In this document: positions 1-8,087 of the stretch, piece by piece
Layout of the letters: every line of letters begins with the position of its first letter
Numbering within the stretch: position 1 is the stretch's first letter
NCBI GenBank assembly: GCA_963698885.1
Contig: CAVOSJ010000003.1
Span: 248,001 to 312,000 of the forward strand
Length of the DNA stretch: 64,000 bases
Direction of reading: 5' to 3'
Source of the DNA: JBARKJ01 sp963698885
GTDB lineage: Bacteria; Nitrospirota; JACRHJ01
Made by a program: the position numbers and the translations under genes
The notes under the pieces: generated by a model
The model's input: only the letters and a program-made list of their open reading frames with translations
Told to the model about the DNA's origin: nothing
Databases searched by the model: none

Positions 1-1151
1 ACCAGCGTAAGCGGCCGCCCGGCGACATGCGGGATTATAAGCTTTTCCACCAGCTTGTAGTACTGCCAGAGGTCGCTCTTGGTCAGGCCCTGCGCCGGGT
101 AAAGGACCCTGTCCGCATTTGTCAGAAAGACTCCGCCTATCTCCTTTCCGGCTGGCGGCGCGGTTTCAGGGTTCGTTTTTATTTCTTTCCGCGCTTCCCC
201 GGCTGGTTCAGGGCTCTCAAGCGTGACCTGCCCTGGCGGCTTATCTTCACGGAGCCCCAGGAAGGCAGGCTGGCGGAGGATCCCTTCCTTCGTCCATTCG
301 GAAAACCGCACTTCTCCCACCATCTCCGGCTTCACCCAGCTTACGCCTTTTGCCCCGGCGCCCGCAGGGGGGTCTATAAAAGGAGGTTCTTTTATCTTAA
401 GCTTCTGAAGGCGCTCCGACATCTCTTCCAGCATCTTCTGATTAAACCCCGTCCCGACACGCCCTTTGAAGCGCAGTCTGCCTTCGGTATCGTAAACTCC
501 CAGCAGGAGCGCCCCGAAGCCGGTACGGGACCCGCCGGGCTCGGTATAACCGCCGATTACGAATTCCTGCCTCAGTCCGCACTTTATCTTCAGCCATGTC
601 TTTGCTCTCGCCGAGGCATAAGTGGAATCAGCCGCTTTCGATATTATCCCTTCAAGCCGGAACTTGCAGGCATTGTCGAAAAAAGCCCTGCCACGGCCCC
701 GGACGTGGTCGCTGTAAAATAACGGGCCCTCAGGCTTTCCTTCCGAGTTCAGCAAACCTTCCAGTATTTTCTTCCGGTCAATTAACGGAACGTCGCGCAG
801 GTCCTGCCCGTCCAGGTACATCAGGTCGAAAATAAAATAAGACAACTCCGTATCCTTACCCAGGCTCAGGGCATTTTGGAGGTCCTGAAAACTGGACGTG
901 CCGTCCGGCCGCATCACGACCACTTCACCGTCCAGCCAGAGCGTCTTGGCAGGCAGTTCCGATACCGCCTTCGCTATAGGCGTAAATGTATTTGTCCAGT
1001 CGTTGCCCCTTCTGGTATAAAGGATTGTTTTTTTGTTTTCCGTGCGGGCCAGCACGCGGTAGCCGTCCAGCTTTATCTCATGGAGCCATCCGTCCCCTTC
1101 GGGAGGCTCTTCCACCAGCGTGGCGAGCTGCGGGTATATCATTTCCGGCAT
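1..1151 (-). CDS. ligD: DNA ligase D: ATP-dependent ligase domain plus start of polymerase domain (partial)
   Basis: This reading frame runs off the left edge of the window. It starts at an ATG at 1151 or is the continuation of the phosphoesterase ORF next to it. It encodes an ATP-dependent DNA ligase domain with the adenylation motif EIKLDGYR near residue 26, where the lysine is the AMP acceptor. Downstream come the nucleotidyltransferase and OB-fold parts (LKIKCG, GRVGTGF). The last 45 or so residues (NADRVLYP, GLTKSDLWQYY) match the beginning of the LigD primase-polymerase domain. LigD seals double-strand breaks in bacterial non-homologous end joining with Ku. The domain order phosphoesterase-ligase-polymerase is one of the known LigD arrangements. 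The link to the phosphoesterase ORF is broken by a single-base shift at an A9 tract. Confidence 0.88.
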   Translation of the reverse strand, partial: MPEMIYPQLATLVEEPPEGDGWLHEIKLDGYRVLARTENKKTILYTRRGNDWTNTFTPIAKAVSELPAKTLWLDGEVVVMRPDGTSSFQDLQNALSLGKDTELSYFIFDLMYLDGQDLRDVPLIDRKKILEGLLNSEGKPEGPLFYSDHVRGRGRAFFDNACKFRLEGIISKAADSTYASARAKTWLKIKCGLRQEFVIGGYTEPGGSRTGFGALLLGVYDTEGRLRFKGRVGTGFNQKMLEEMSERLQKLKIKEPPFIDPPAGAGAKGVSWVKPEMVGEVRFSEWTKEGILRQPAFLGLREDKPPGQVTLESPEPAGEARKEIKTNPETAPPAGKEIGGVFLTNADRVLYPAQGLTKSDLWQYYKLVEKLIIPHVAGRPLTL

Positions 1152-1177
1152 CGGCGTTTTTTTACCGCCGGCGGCTT

Positions 1178-1828
1178 TTATCTGGCGGCTTTTTTTTTAG
1201 GAGTATCGGCGGGCGTTGTGACTGCCTCAGGCTTTGCGCCGGAGGCTATCTCGTCCATGTCCCTGCCGGTCGCGGCGCTTAACGGGTTATCGTTTACCAG
1301 TTCGTCCCCGCTTCCGGGCCGGGCGTACTCGTCCTTCTCTTTTATGAGGAGCCAACTCTCTTTCTCTTCCTTTTCGGAAGACCTCTTCATCCGGACAAGC
1401 GCCCATTTTCCTTTTAACTTTTGTCCCAGAAGGGTAAATTTCATCGAGCCTTTGCCGTACATCTCGCGGGGGTCGTGGTCCGGTATCCAAGTACCTTTGT
1501 CCCAGACCATTACCGTGCCCCCGCCGTACTCTCCCTTCGGGATAGTGCCCTCAAAATCCTTGTAGTCGTAGGGATGGTCCTCGACGTGCATGGCGAGGCG
1601 CTTTACGGACGGGTCGAGCGACGGGCCTTTGGGCACCGCCCAGCTTTTCAGCACGCCGTCAAGACTGATGCGGAAGTCGTAATGCAGGTGGCTCGCGGCG
1701 TGTTTGTGGACGACGAATACTCCGGCCTCGGCTTTGCCTCCTTCAGGCTCGGGAGTTTTGTCGAAATGGCGTTTGCTCCGGTACTCGGACAGGTCTGCCG
1801 CCTTCTCTTCAGATTTCTCTTTAGCCAC
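1178..1828 (-). CDS. ligD: LigD 3'-phosphoesterase domain (separate ORF, probably the N-terminus of ligD)
   Basis: The product of 216 residues is the LigD phosphoesterase (PE) domain, which trims 3' ends during end joining. Motifs seen are VVHKHAASHLHYDFR with the metal-binding histidines, SWAVPKGPS, EDHPYDYKDFEG and GGGTVMVWD. The GTG start at 1828 overlaps the stop of ku (TAGTG), which implies translational coupling. The ORF ends just after a nine-A tract (1190-1198 on the plus strand as T9). One extra A there would carry the frame straight into the ligase domain without a stop. The gene is therefore either one ligD with a homopolymer error, a slippage product, or a truly split ligD. Confidence 0.88.
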   Translation of the reverse strand: MAKEKSEEKAADLSEYRSKRHFDKTPEPEGGKAEAGVFVVHKHAASHLHYDFRISLDGVLKSWAVPKGPSLDPSVKRLAMHVEDHPYDYKDFEGTIPKGEYGGGTVMVWDKGTWIPDHDPREMYGKGSMKFTLLGQKLKGKWALVRMKRSSEKEEKESWLLIKEKDEYARPGSGDELVNDNPLSAATGRDMDEIASGAKPEAVTTPADTPKKKAAR

Positions 1829-2695
1829 TATGCCGCCTTCTTCCCGGCCTTCCCGGGCACCGGCTTCTTTTCAGTTTTTGCAGGCGCTTTTTTCCTCCGG
1901 GCCTCTTTCTCTTCGACGCTCTTCTTAAGCAGCGACATCAGGTCTATTATCTCCGCGCCCTTTTTCTCCTCTTTCCCGGCCGCTTCCGCCAGATGCTTCG
2001 TGTCGCCCGTCTTCACCTTCTCCGCTATCATCTTCAATACGTCTTCGCGGTACGTATCCTTGTATCTGGCAGGGGGCCCACTTGTCCACCATGCCCTGGA
2101 CGAGCATCTCGGCCATCTTTATTTCCTTGTCCGTCACGCCCAACTCCGAGGTTTCTCCGGGTATTTCAAGGTCGGAGGTATCTCTTATCTCATAGGGGTA
2201 GCGGAGGATATCCAGTACGAGCAAGTTTCCCTGGGGCAGGAGCGCCGCGATATATTCACGGGTATGGATGACGACTTTTGCTATGCCTGTTTTACCGGTT
2301 TTCTTCAGCGTTTCCCGCAGGAGCGCATAGCCCTTTGTCCCTTTTTTAGTGGGCGCCAGATAATAAGGTTTGTCGAAGTATTCGGGGGGTATTTCATCCG
2401 CGTCCACAAAGTCCAGTATCTCCACGGTCTGGGTTGCCTTTGGGTTGGCGTTTTTCAGGTCCTCTTCCGACAGCACCACATACTGGCCTTCTTCGTATTC
2501 GTAACCCTTCAGTACGTCATTCCAGCCGACTTCCTCGCCCGTGTTCTTGTTGTACCGCTTATAACCGACGGGAGAGAGGTCTTTTTTATCGAGCATCGTG
2601 AAGTTTAAATCTTCGCGCTTCTCCCCCGAATAAAGCCCCACAGGTATCTGCACCAGTCCAAAACTGATGCTGCCTTTCCAGATTGCGTGTGCCAT
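1828..2695 (-). CDS. ku: Ku protein, non-homologous end joining (apparent frameshift)
   Basis: This is bacterial Ku, the homodimeric ring that binds broken DNA ends and recruits LigD. The N-terminus (MAHAIWKGSISFGLVQIPVGLY) and the body (FVDADEIPPEYFDKPYYL, IAKVVIHTREYIAALLP) are typical. After MVDKW the frame is lost at the G5C3 run near 2072-2080. Removing one base restores the expected core end (ARYKDTYREDVLKMIAEK) and the lysine-rich C-terminal tail that stops at 1828. Restored length is about 289 residues, normal for bacterial Ku. The gene lies directly upstream of ligD and shares the overlap TAGTG with it. A one-base sequencing indel is the simplest reading. Confidence 0.9.
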
Positions 2696-2713
2696 AATCC
2701 TGATTCCTCGGCC

Positions 2714-2732
2714 GGGGGGCTTTTAGCCCCCC
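2714..2732. other. GC-rich hairpin between hemerythrin gene and ku
   Basis: GGGGGGCT at 2714-2721 and AGCCCCCC at 2725-2732 form an 8-bp stem with a three-base loop. Neither strand has a T-run after it, so it is not a standard intrinsic terminator. It lies between two minus-strand genes and could pause transcription or protect a mRNA end. Confidence 0.4.
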
Positions 2733-2749
2733 AGCGCATATAAGGCCGC

Positions 2750-3178
2750 TTATGCCGCCTCTTTTTCTTCTATTATCTGGTAGTTTAAATCTTCCATCTC
2801 CTCGCGCGAAAGCACCTTCGGAGCCTGCCTGAACAGCACGGTCTCCTCCTGTTGGACGTGGTTTTCGATATTTTCCTTCATCGCCTGGAGCTTAACATCC
2901 CATTTCTGGTCGTCCACTTTTAATTTCTCCAGCTCCTTAATCTGCTTTTTTACCATCTTGTGCTCTTCATAGGAATCGCGGACGAGGTCCTTGGTCTCGT
3001 CGATGTCCTCGAGGGCCGGGTACAGGTAATCTTCCTCTATCTGCATGTGCATGTCCAGAGCGTCCGAGCATTGTGAAAAGAGCTTTTCCCTCTTCTGGCC
3101 GCTCGACCTCTGCATCTGGCTTATCATCTGTGAAATCTCCCGGTGGTCCTGTATCAGGAGTTCAAACATTTTTTCCAT
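2750..3178 (-). CDS. Hemerythrin/HHE-domain protein
   Basis: The 142-residue helical protein has the hemerythrin HHE pattern. The metal ligands are recognisable as H in LIQDHREI (about residue 12), H-M-Q-I-E-E-D in the second helix, EEHKMVKK in the third, and ENHVQQEE near residue 108. Such proteins bind a di-iron or mixed centre and serve in O2, NO or iron-sulfur repair chemistry in the cytoplasm. The gene is upstream of ku-ligD on the same strand. It has its own TATAAT-like box and a perfect palindrome in its leader, so it is probably regulated separately. The exact ligand cannot be told from sequence. Confidence 0.85.
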   Translation of the reverse strand: MEKMFELLIQDHREISQMISQMQRSSGQKREKLFSQCSDALDMHMQIEEDYLYPALEDIDETKDLVRDSYEEHKMVKKQIKELEKLKVDDQKWDVKLQAMKENIENHVQQEETVLFRQAPKVLSREEMEDLNYQIIEEKEAA

Positions 3179-3216
3179 TTTTTTATTCTCCTTTTGTTAT
3201 CGCCGCGCCCTCTCAA

Positions 3217-3244
3217 ATTATATTGTCCCCTATGTTAAACATAG
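3217..3244 (-). promoter_or_regulatory. Probable -10 box and palindromic operator upstream of the hemerythrin gene
   Basis: On the minus strand a TATAAT hexamer lies at 3222-3217. Just upstream, at 3230-3244, is a perfect inverted repeat with 7-bp arms and a 1-base centre (CTATGTT, A, AACATAG). Its place over the -35 area fits an operator for a dimeric repressor or activator. No good -35 hexamer is visible, as expected for a regulated promoter. Confidence 0.5.
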
Positions 3245-3253
3245 AATATATAG

Positions 3254-4942
3254 TCACGCATAATACCCGTCAAGTCGCGCCATGTCCATAGCCTGCATAA
3301 TAAAGGCCGAACCGAAAAGATTATAACTCTCTGTGGGCGGGTTGCTTTCCGTGCCCTTGATGCTCCTGTCGAAGCCCGGCAGTATCATATGGAAGAATGC
3401 GTTTTTGATAAGCCCGATTATTGTCTGCCAGGTGCTCGTCTGGGGGTTTTTCACCTCCCCGGAAATCTCCACCTTCGTCGCGACCGCGGAGCGGGGGTTC
3501 TCCAGGATATGAGAAATCCCGCCGACCAGCATATAGTAAAGCTTGCGGAACAGGCTCTTGTCCGCGTCTTTGCGCTTGTCGTACACCTGCATGTTCATAA
3601 ATAACGGCTTAATGTACCCCTCTATCTTTTTATTCTTCACATGAATGTCCGCGTACAATGAGAAAAACCCGTGCACCACGTCGAAATTTCCGTATGAGAG
3701 CAGTATCTTGTTCATGGATATAAGGTCGGTATTGTTTATCGCGAGTTTCAGGTCGAAATCAGGACCGGCCATCTCGGGCCTGAACGCGGCGTAGGCGGTG
3801 GTCTTGCCGTTGCCCATGAAAAGCCCCGAAAGCGTGATGTCGGATACGCCCTCGGTGAAGTGGTTCGACAGGTTCTTTACCGTCAGGTCCGCGTTGGAAA
3901 TAAAGACCCTGTAGCCGGGGCTTTTGGTCATGTTCACGTATCCAAGCTCGCTGTGGGTCAGCCTCATCTTGTCCAGTTTCAGGAGCATCTCCGGTTTATT
4001 GCCGGCTTTCTTCGCGGCAGTCTTCACAGCGGCCACCCGCTCCGCCTCGGCCTGTGCCGTCTGCGGCAAGTGCAGGTAATCAATTTTGACCTTGTCGATA
4101 GTCAGGTCGGATATATGCACCGTCTCTACGTGCGGCGCGTATTCTATCTCTCCCTCGGTGGAAATTACCCCGCCGCTTATCTTTACGTTCTCCCTGGCGG
4201 TCATGGATTTGAAGCGGTCCAGGGGCACGTCTTTCAGCTTGAATTTCGTTTTAACGCCCATGTAAGGCTCTTTCAGGAAATCCGCGTTTCCGTCGATGGT
4301 CCCCTTCCCCGTGCCGAAGACTACCGCTTCCGCATGCAAAAGCGATGGATAGGCGCTCTCCCTGGAGTGAATGTTTCTGATGTTGTCCGCCTCCATGTTC
4401 AGGTGCTTGATGTGCAGGGGCATCTTCTGGTCCACGTCTATATATACGATGTCTCCGTCATTAAAAATTATATGGTTAATATCCAGGGGGTATATAGACT
4501 CGAATGCCTGCTGCCAGCCCTCGTTCTTTATCTTCGTCGTCCTTTTGACCTCCGTCCGGAGCTGTGTTAAATCGACGTGCATCTGCGGCTTGTCGAATTC
4601 CAAGTCAGCGACCAAATTCCCGCTTAAAAGCTCACGCCATTGCACGCTCGCGGTCAGGCTCGGTATATAGGCTATCGGCGGGTCCGGGTGCTCGTTCTGC
4701 ATGATCTTGAGGTCTTTTAGCGTGAGCGAAAACCCGATTATCTGGAAATGCGCCCCGGGAAGGCTGACGTGATAGCCCTTCAGCTTGGTGTTCATCGTTT
4801 TTTCCAGGTAGCCCCCAAGTGGCTTGTCCACGAAAAATGAGGCGACGAACAGTATAAGGATTATGGCGACGAAAGCCCCGAAGATTATTATTATCGTCTT
4901 CGGTACGGAGCGGGCGAAGAACTTTTTAAAACCTGCTCGCAT
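3254..4942 (-). CDS. AsmA-like/DUF748 family envelope protein
   Basis: The protein has about 562 residues. An N-terminal membrane anchor (residues 14-37, IIIIFGAFVAIILILFVASF) is followed by a long beta-rich periplasmic body with repeated features such as FSLTLKDLKI, PLHIKHLNME and VHISDLTIDKVKI. This matches DUF748/AsmA-like proteins, a group related to TamB that is thought to bridge the periplasm in lipid transport or outer-membrane upkeep. The ATG at 4942 has a clear AAGGAGG eight bases upstream and is preferred to the TTG further out. No partner gene is adjacent, so its exact role is inferred only from the family. Confidence 0.72.
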   Translation of the reverse strand: MRAGFKKFFARSVPKTIIIIFGAFVAIILILFVASFFVDKPLGGYLEKTMNTKLKGYHVSLPGAHFQIIGFSLTLKDLKIMQNEHPDPPIAYIPSLTASVQWRELLSGNLVADLEFDKPQMHVDLTQLRTEVKRTTKIKNEGWQQAFESIYPLDINHIIFNDGDIVYIDVDQKMPLHIKHLNMEADNIRNIHSRESAYPSLLHAEAVVFGTGKGTIDGNADFLKEPYMGVKTKFKLKDVPLDRFKSMTARENVKISGGVISTEGEIEYAPHVETVHISDLTIDKVKIDYLHLPQTAQAEAERVAAVKTAAKKAGNKPEMLLKLDKMRLTHSELGYVNMTKSPGYRVFISNADLTVKNLSNHFTEGVSDITLSGLFMGNGKTTAYAAFRPEMAGPDFDLKLAINNTDLISMNKILLSYGNFDVVHGFFSLYADIHVKNKKIEGYIKPLFMNMQVYDKRKDADKSLFRKLYYMLVGGISHILENPRSAVATKVEISGEVKNPQTSTWQTIIGLIKNAFFHMILPGFDRSIKGTESNPPTESYNLFGSAFIMQAMDMARLDGYYA

Positions 4943-5013
4943 TGAAAAACCTCCTTGCAACCTTTACTTAAATTATATCTCTCAATAAGATAGGGGTCAA
5001 AGGCGAGATCCGG

Positions 5014-5050
5014 GCAAAAAAACAGGGCCATCCGTTTAAGGATGGCCCTT
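5014..5050 (-). terminator. Intrinsic terminator of tRNA-Cys
   Basis: On the minus strand a 10-bp perfect stem (AGGGCCATCC with GGATGGCCCT) and a six-base loop are followed by a run of seven T. It lies a few bases downstream of the tRNA-Cys CCA end. Confidence 0.88.
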
Positions 5051-5055
5051 GATGT

Positions 5056-5129
5056 TGGAGGCGACGAGAGGATTTGAACCCCTGTAGGAGGCTTTGCAGG
5101 CCTCTGCCTTTTCTCTTGGCTACGTCGCC
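5056..5129 (-). tRNA. tRNA-Cys (anticodon GCA)
   Basis: A full cloverleaf can be folded on the minus strand. The 7-bp acceptor stem is GGCGACG with CGTCGCC, the anticodon stem GAGGC/GCCTC holds the loop with GCA, and the T arm contains GGTTCAAAT. The discriminator base is U, as in cysteine tRNAs, and the 3' CCA is encoded. A terminator follows directly. Confidence 0.95.
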
Positions 5130-5152
5130 GTATTAAACCGTATTTAATAGTT

Positions 5153-5180
5153 AATATAGCACAAAAATCAGTATGCGCAA
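5153..5180 (-). promoter_or_regulatory. Probable sigma-70-type promoter of tRNA-Cys
   Basis: On the minus strand TTGCGC (5180-5175) and TATATT (5158-5153) are separated by 16 bases. The predicted start lies about 15-20 bases before the tRNA 5' end. Confidence 0.55.
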
Positions 5181-5253
5181 ATCTACTATTTAAGAACTGT
5201 TGCTACTTCCGAAAACGCCCAATGTGCAGGCCTGGTCCCGTAAAAATATAGCA

Positions 5254-5282
5254 TTGACAAGGCCGGACACGCATTCTATAGT
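5254..5282 (+). promoter_or_regulatory. Sigma-70-type promoter of the TPR gene
   Basis: TTGACA (5254-5259) and TATAGT (5277-5282) are spaced by exactly 17 bases, about 20 bases upstream of the TPR gene start. Confidence 0.75.
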
Positions 5283-5302
5283 CTTACGCGGAGGTTTAAA
5301 CC

Positions 5303-5966
5303 TTGAGCATCATCAGCTACATACTGTACTTCATCCTTTTCAACATGCTGCTCCGGCACCCGTATATCCTCGTGGCGGCTGTCCTGTTGTACGTGTTCAG
5401 GGACCGCATCCCGAACCCGTCCGCATGGGTCCGCAGGAGCCAGGTCTTCTCCCGCCTCCGGAGGGCAGTGGCCGTTAATCCCCACGACTCCACCGCCAGG
5501 CGAGACTTGGGGATGGTCCTGCTGGATAAAAAGAGGCCGCAGGAAGCCCTGGCTAATTTCCTCGAAGCCCTTAAAAAGGAGCCGAATTCCGCCGAGGTCA
5601 ACCACTTCACCGGCCTTGCGTACCTCCGTTCTGGGAAAACCCGACGAGGCCGAGAAGTACCTTGGGAGAGCCGTGGAGCTGGAGCCGAGGCTCAAGTACG
5701 GGGAAAGCTGGCTTTACCTGGGGGAGGCGCAAATAGCGTTGGGGAAGCACCAGGAGGCGCTGGAATCGCTGAAGAAGCATCTCTCCATAAACAACACCAG
5801 CATCGAGGGGCTGTACCAGTACGCCAGGGCGCTGAACGCGCTTGGCATGAAGGACGAGGCAAAAAAGGCCGTGGAGGACGGCATCCGCTACCACAAGGGA
5901 AATCCCAGCTTCAGGAGGCGGAGGGACTGGCGGGCGTATGTAAAATTGAAAGGTCTGAAAATTTAA
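5303..5966 (+). CDS. Membrane-anchored TPR-repeat protein (apparent frameshift)
   Basis: A TTG start at 5303 has the ribosome site GCGGAGG upstream. The N-terminus contains hydrophobic segments (IISYILYFILFNMLL, YILVAAVLLYVF). These are followed by tetratricopeptide repeats, seen as AVNPHDSTARRDLGMVLLDKK, EALANFLEALKKEPNSAEV, EAEKYLGRAVELEP and EALESLKKHLSINN. TPR arrays mediate protein-protein contact, and the anchor suggests an assembly role at the inner membrane. The frame breaks at the AAAA run near 5636-5639; dropping one A joins RSGK to PDEAEKYL. The restored product is about 220 residues. It ends tail to tail with ligA. The specific partner is unknown. Confidence 0.72.
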
Positions 5967-7968
5967 TGCAACAGCTCCTTAAACTCCTCCTCCGAAAGTA
6001 TCTTCACCCCCAGCTTTTTCGCGGTATCGTACTTTGAGCCGGGTTCTTCTCCCGCCACCACGTAGGCCGTCTTCTTGCTGACGGACGAGCTTACCTTTCC
6101 GCCGCGCCTCTTCACCAGATCCTCGGCTTGCGCTCTGGGAAGAGATATAGTGCCCGTGAAGACGAAGGTTTTCCCCGCCATGTCCTGCGGCGCTTCCGGG
6201 GTTTTCCGTTCCTCGCTTGTGCGCACTCCGGCGGCCTTCAGTTTGTTTATTACTCGTAGATTTCTATCCTCCCGGAAAAAGTCATGGATAGCCTTCGCCA
6301 TCACGGGGCCGATCTCGTTTATCGTCTCAAGCTCGTCGGTCTCGGCCTGTAGAAGGCCGTCGAGCGAATTGAACCGGTTGGCAAGGACTTCCGCCGACCG
6401 TCCGCCGACGTGGCGTATGCCCAGGCCGTAATACAGGCGGGACAACGGTTTACTTTTACTGCCTTCAATATTTTCTACATGAGATTTTCCGCCGATTTTT
6501 TCCCCATCCTCTCCAGCGGCACGAGTTCGTCCACTGTTAATTTATACAAGTCCGCGAAGTCTTCGATGAGTCCCGCCCGTATGAGAAGGTTGATGACCTT
6601 CGGCCCAAGGCCTTCGATGTCCATTGCGCCGCGGGAGGCGTAATGCTCCACGTTTTTCTGCAGCTGTACCGGGCAGCTTATGTTTATGCAGCGGGTCGCC
6701 GCCTCGCCCTCCTCGCGCACCAGGGCGCTCCCGCACGAGGGGCAGTTTTCCGGGAGCTTATATACGCCGGGCGTCTTCTTCTCGACGACCTTTACGACCT
6801 TCGGGATGACCTCGCCCCCGCGCTCCACCAGGACTAAATCCCCCACGTTTATATTAAGCCTCTCAAGTTCGTCCGCGTTATATAGCGCCGCACGCGAGAC
6901 AGTCACCCCGCCGAGCCTGACCGGCTCCAGGAACGCGACAGGCGTAACAGTCCCCGTCCTGCCGACGGAGGCGATAATGTCGTTGACCGTCGTGGTGGCC
7001 TGCTTTGCCGGGAATTTGTACGAGATAGCCCAGCGCGGCGATTTGCCCGTGGAGCCAAGCCTTCCCTGGAGGCGCAGGTCGTCCACCTTTATCACCATCC
7101 CGTCTATCTCATACGGAAGCGTATCCCTTTTGGCCTCCCATTCGTTGCAGAAACCGATGACGCAGTCGATATCCCGGCATGTTTTATGGAGCTTGTTTAC
7201 CTTGAAACCCATCTCTTCAAGCGCGGCCACGCTCCCGGACTGGCTCTTGAACATGAACGGGTCGTCCTCCGGGACAAGCTGGTATGCGAACATGTCCAGG
7301 CCCCGCTTTGCCGTAATGCCGGGGTCCAGCTGTTTCAGTGAACCGCCGGCGGCGTTTCGTGGGTTGGCGAAAGGCTCCTCTCCCCTGGACAGCTTCTCGT
7401 CGTTTATTTTCTCGAATGACTTAAGCGGCAGGAATATCTCGCCCCGGACATGGAACCTCATGCCTTTCAGGGCCTCGGGGATATTCCGGACGGACAGCGG
7501 GATACTCCGGATGGTCCTCGCGTTATGCGTGATGTCGTCACCCGTGGTCCCGTCGCCCCTGGTCGCGGCGACCGAAAGCGCACCGTCTTCATAAGTGAGG
7601 GAAGACGCGACGCCGTCGATTTTCAGCTCCACGAAATACTCAAAAGCAGTTCCGGGAGCGAGTTTCCTGATACGTTCGTCGAATTCGGCCAGGTCGTCTT
7701 TGTTGTAAGTGTTGTCCAGGGAGAGCATCGGGGATATATGGCGCACGGGCCGGAACTCTTTTATGGGCGCGCCGCCGACGCGGCGGGTAGGGGAGTCGGG
7801 GGTGATTAATTCCGGGAAGCTCGATTCCAGTTCGGAAAGCTCCTTTAAGAGCATGTCGAATTCATAATCGGAGATTACGGGGCTGTCTTCGATATAGTAT
7901 TTCCGGTTATGATATTCAATCGTCTCCCGGAGCTCGTTTACCCTCTTTGCCGCCTGCGTCAAGTCCAT
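5963..7968 (-). CDS. ligA: NAD-dependent DNA ligase LigA (apparent frameshift)
   Basis: LigA joins nicks during replication and repair using NAD+. The ATG at 7968 follows a strong TCAGGAGGGG. Seen in order are the NAD-binding Ia helices (YHNRKYYIEDSPVISDYEFD), the adenylation motif ELKIDG with the catalytic lysine, the OB-fold region (GRLGSTGKSPRWAISYKFPA), a C4 zinc finger (CPSCGSALV then TRCINISCP), helix-hairpin-helix motifs (GLGPKVI, GLGIRHVGG) and a C-terminal BRCT domain (KTFVFTGTISLPR). Near 6468 the frame stops at ATGTAG; one missing base (ATGGTA) restores continuity into ENIEG. The restored length of about 668 residues is normal for the family. Confidence 0.95.
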
Positions 7969-7992
7969 CGCCCCTCCTGAGGTAAATATCTC

Positions 7993-8021
7993 ATTATACA
8001 ATACACGATGCCCGCTTTGAA
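7993..8021 (-). promoter_or_regulatory. Probable promoter of ligA
   Basis: On the minus strand TATAAT (7998-7993) lies 17 bases after TTCAAA (8021-8016), a partial match to the -35 consensus, about 25 bases before the ligA start codon. Confidence 0.6.
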
Positions 8022-8034
8022 CTCCAAATTTATC

Positions 8035-8062
8035 TTGAATTTTTTTGGTTATTAAATATACT
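8035..8062 (+). promoter_or_regulatory. Probable promoter of the response regulator gene
   Basis: TTGAAT (8035-8040) and TATACT (8057-8062) are 16 bases apart and point to the gene starting at 8088. With the ligA promoter this makes a divergent promoter region. Confidence 0.55.
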
Positions 8063-8087
8063 GTTTCTTCACCTAAGAGGAATAAGA

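Noticed and set aside
1421..2608. Long plus-strand open frame opposite ku and ligD
   Set aside because: It is the antisense shadow of two recognised minus-strand genes, crosses both, and has no family features or ribosome site.
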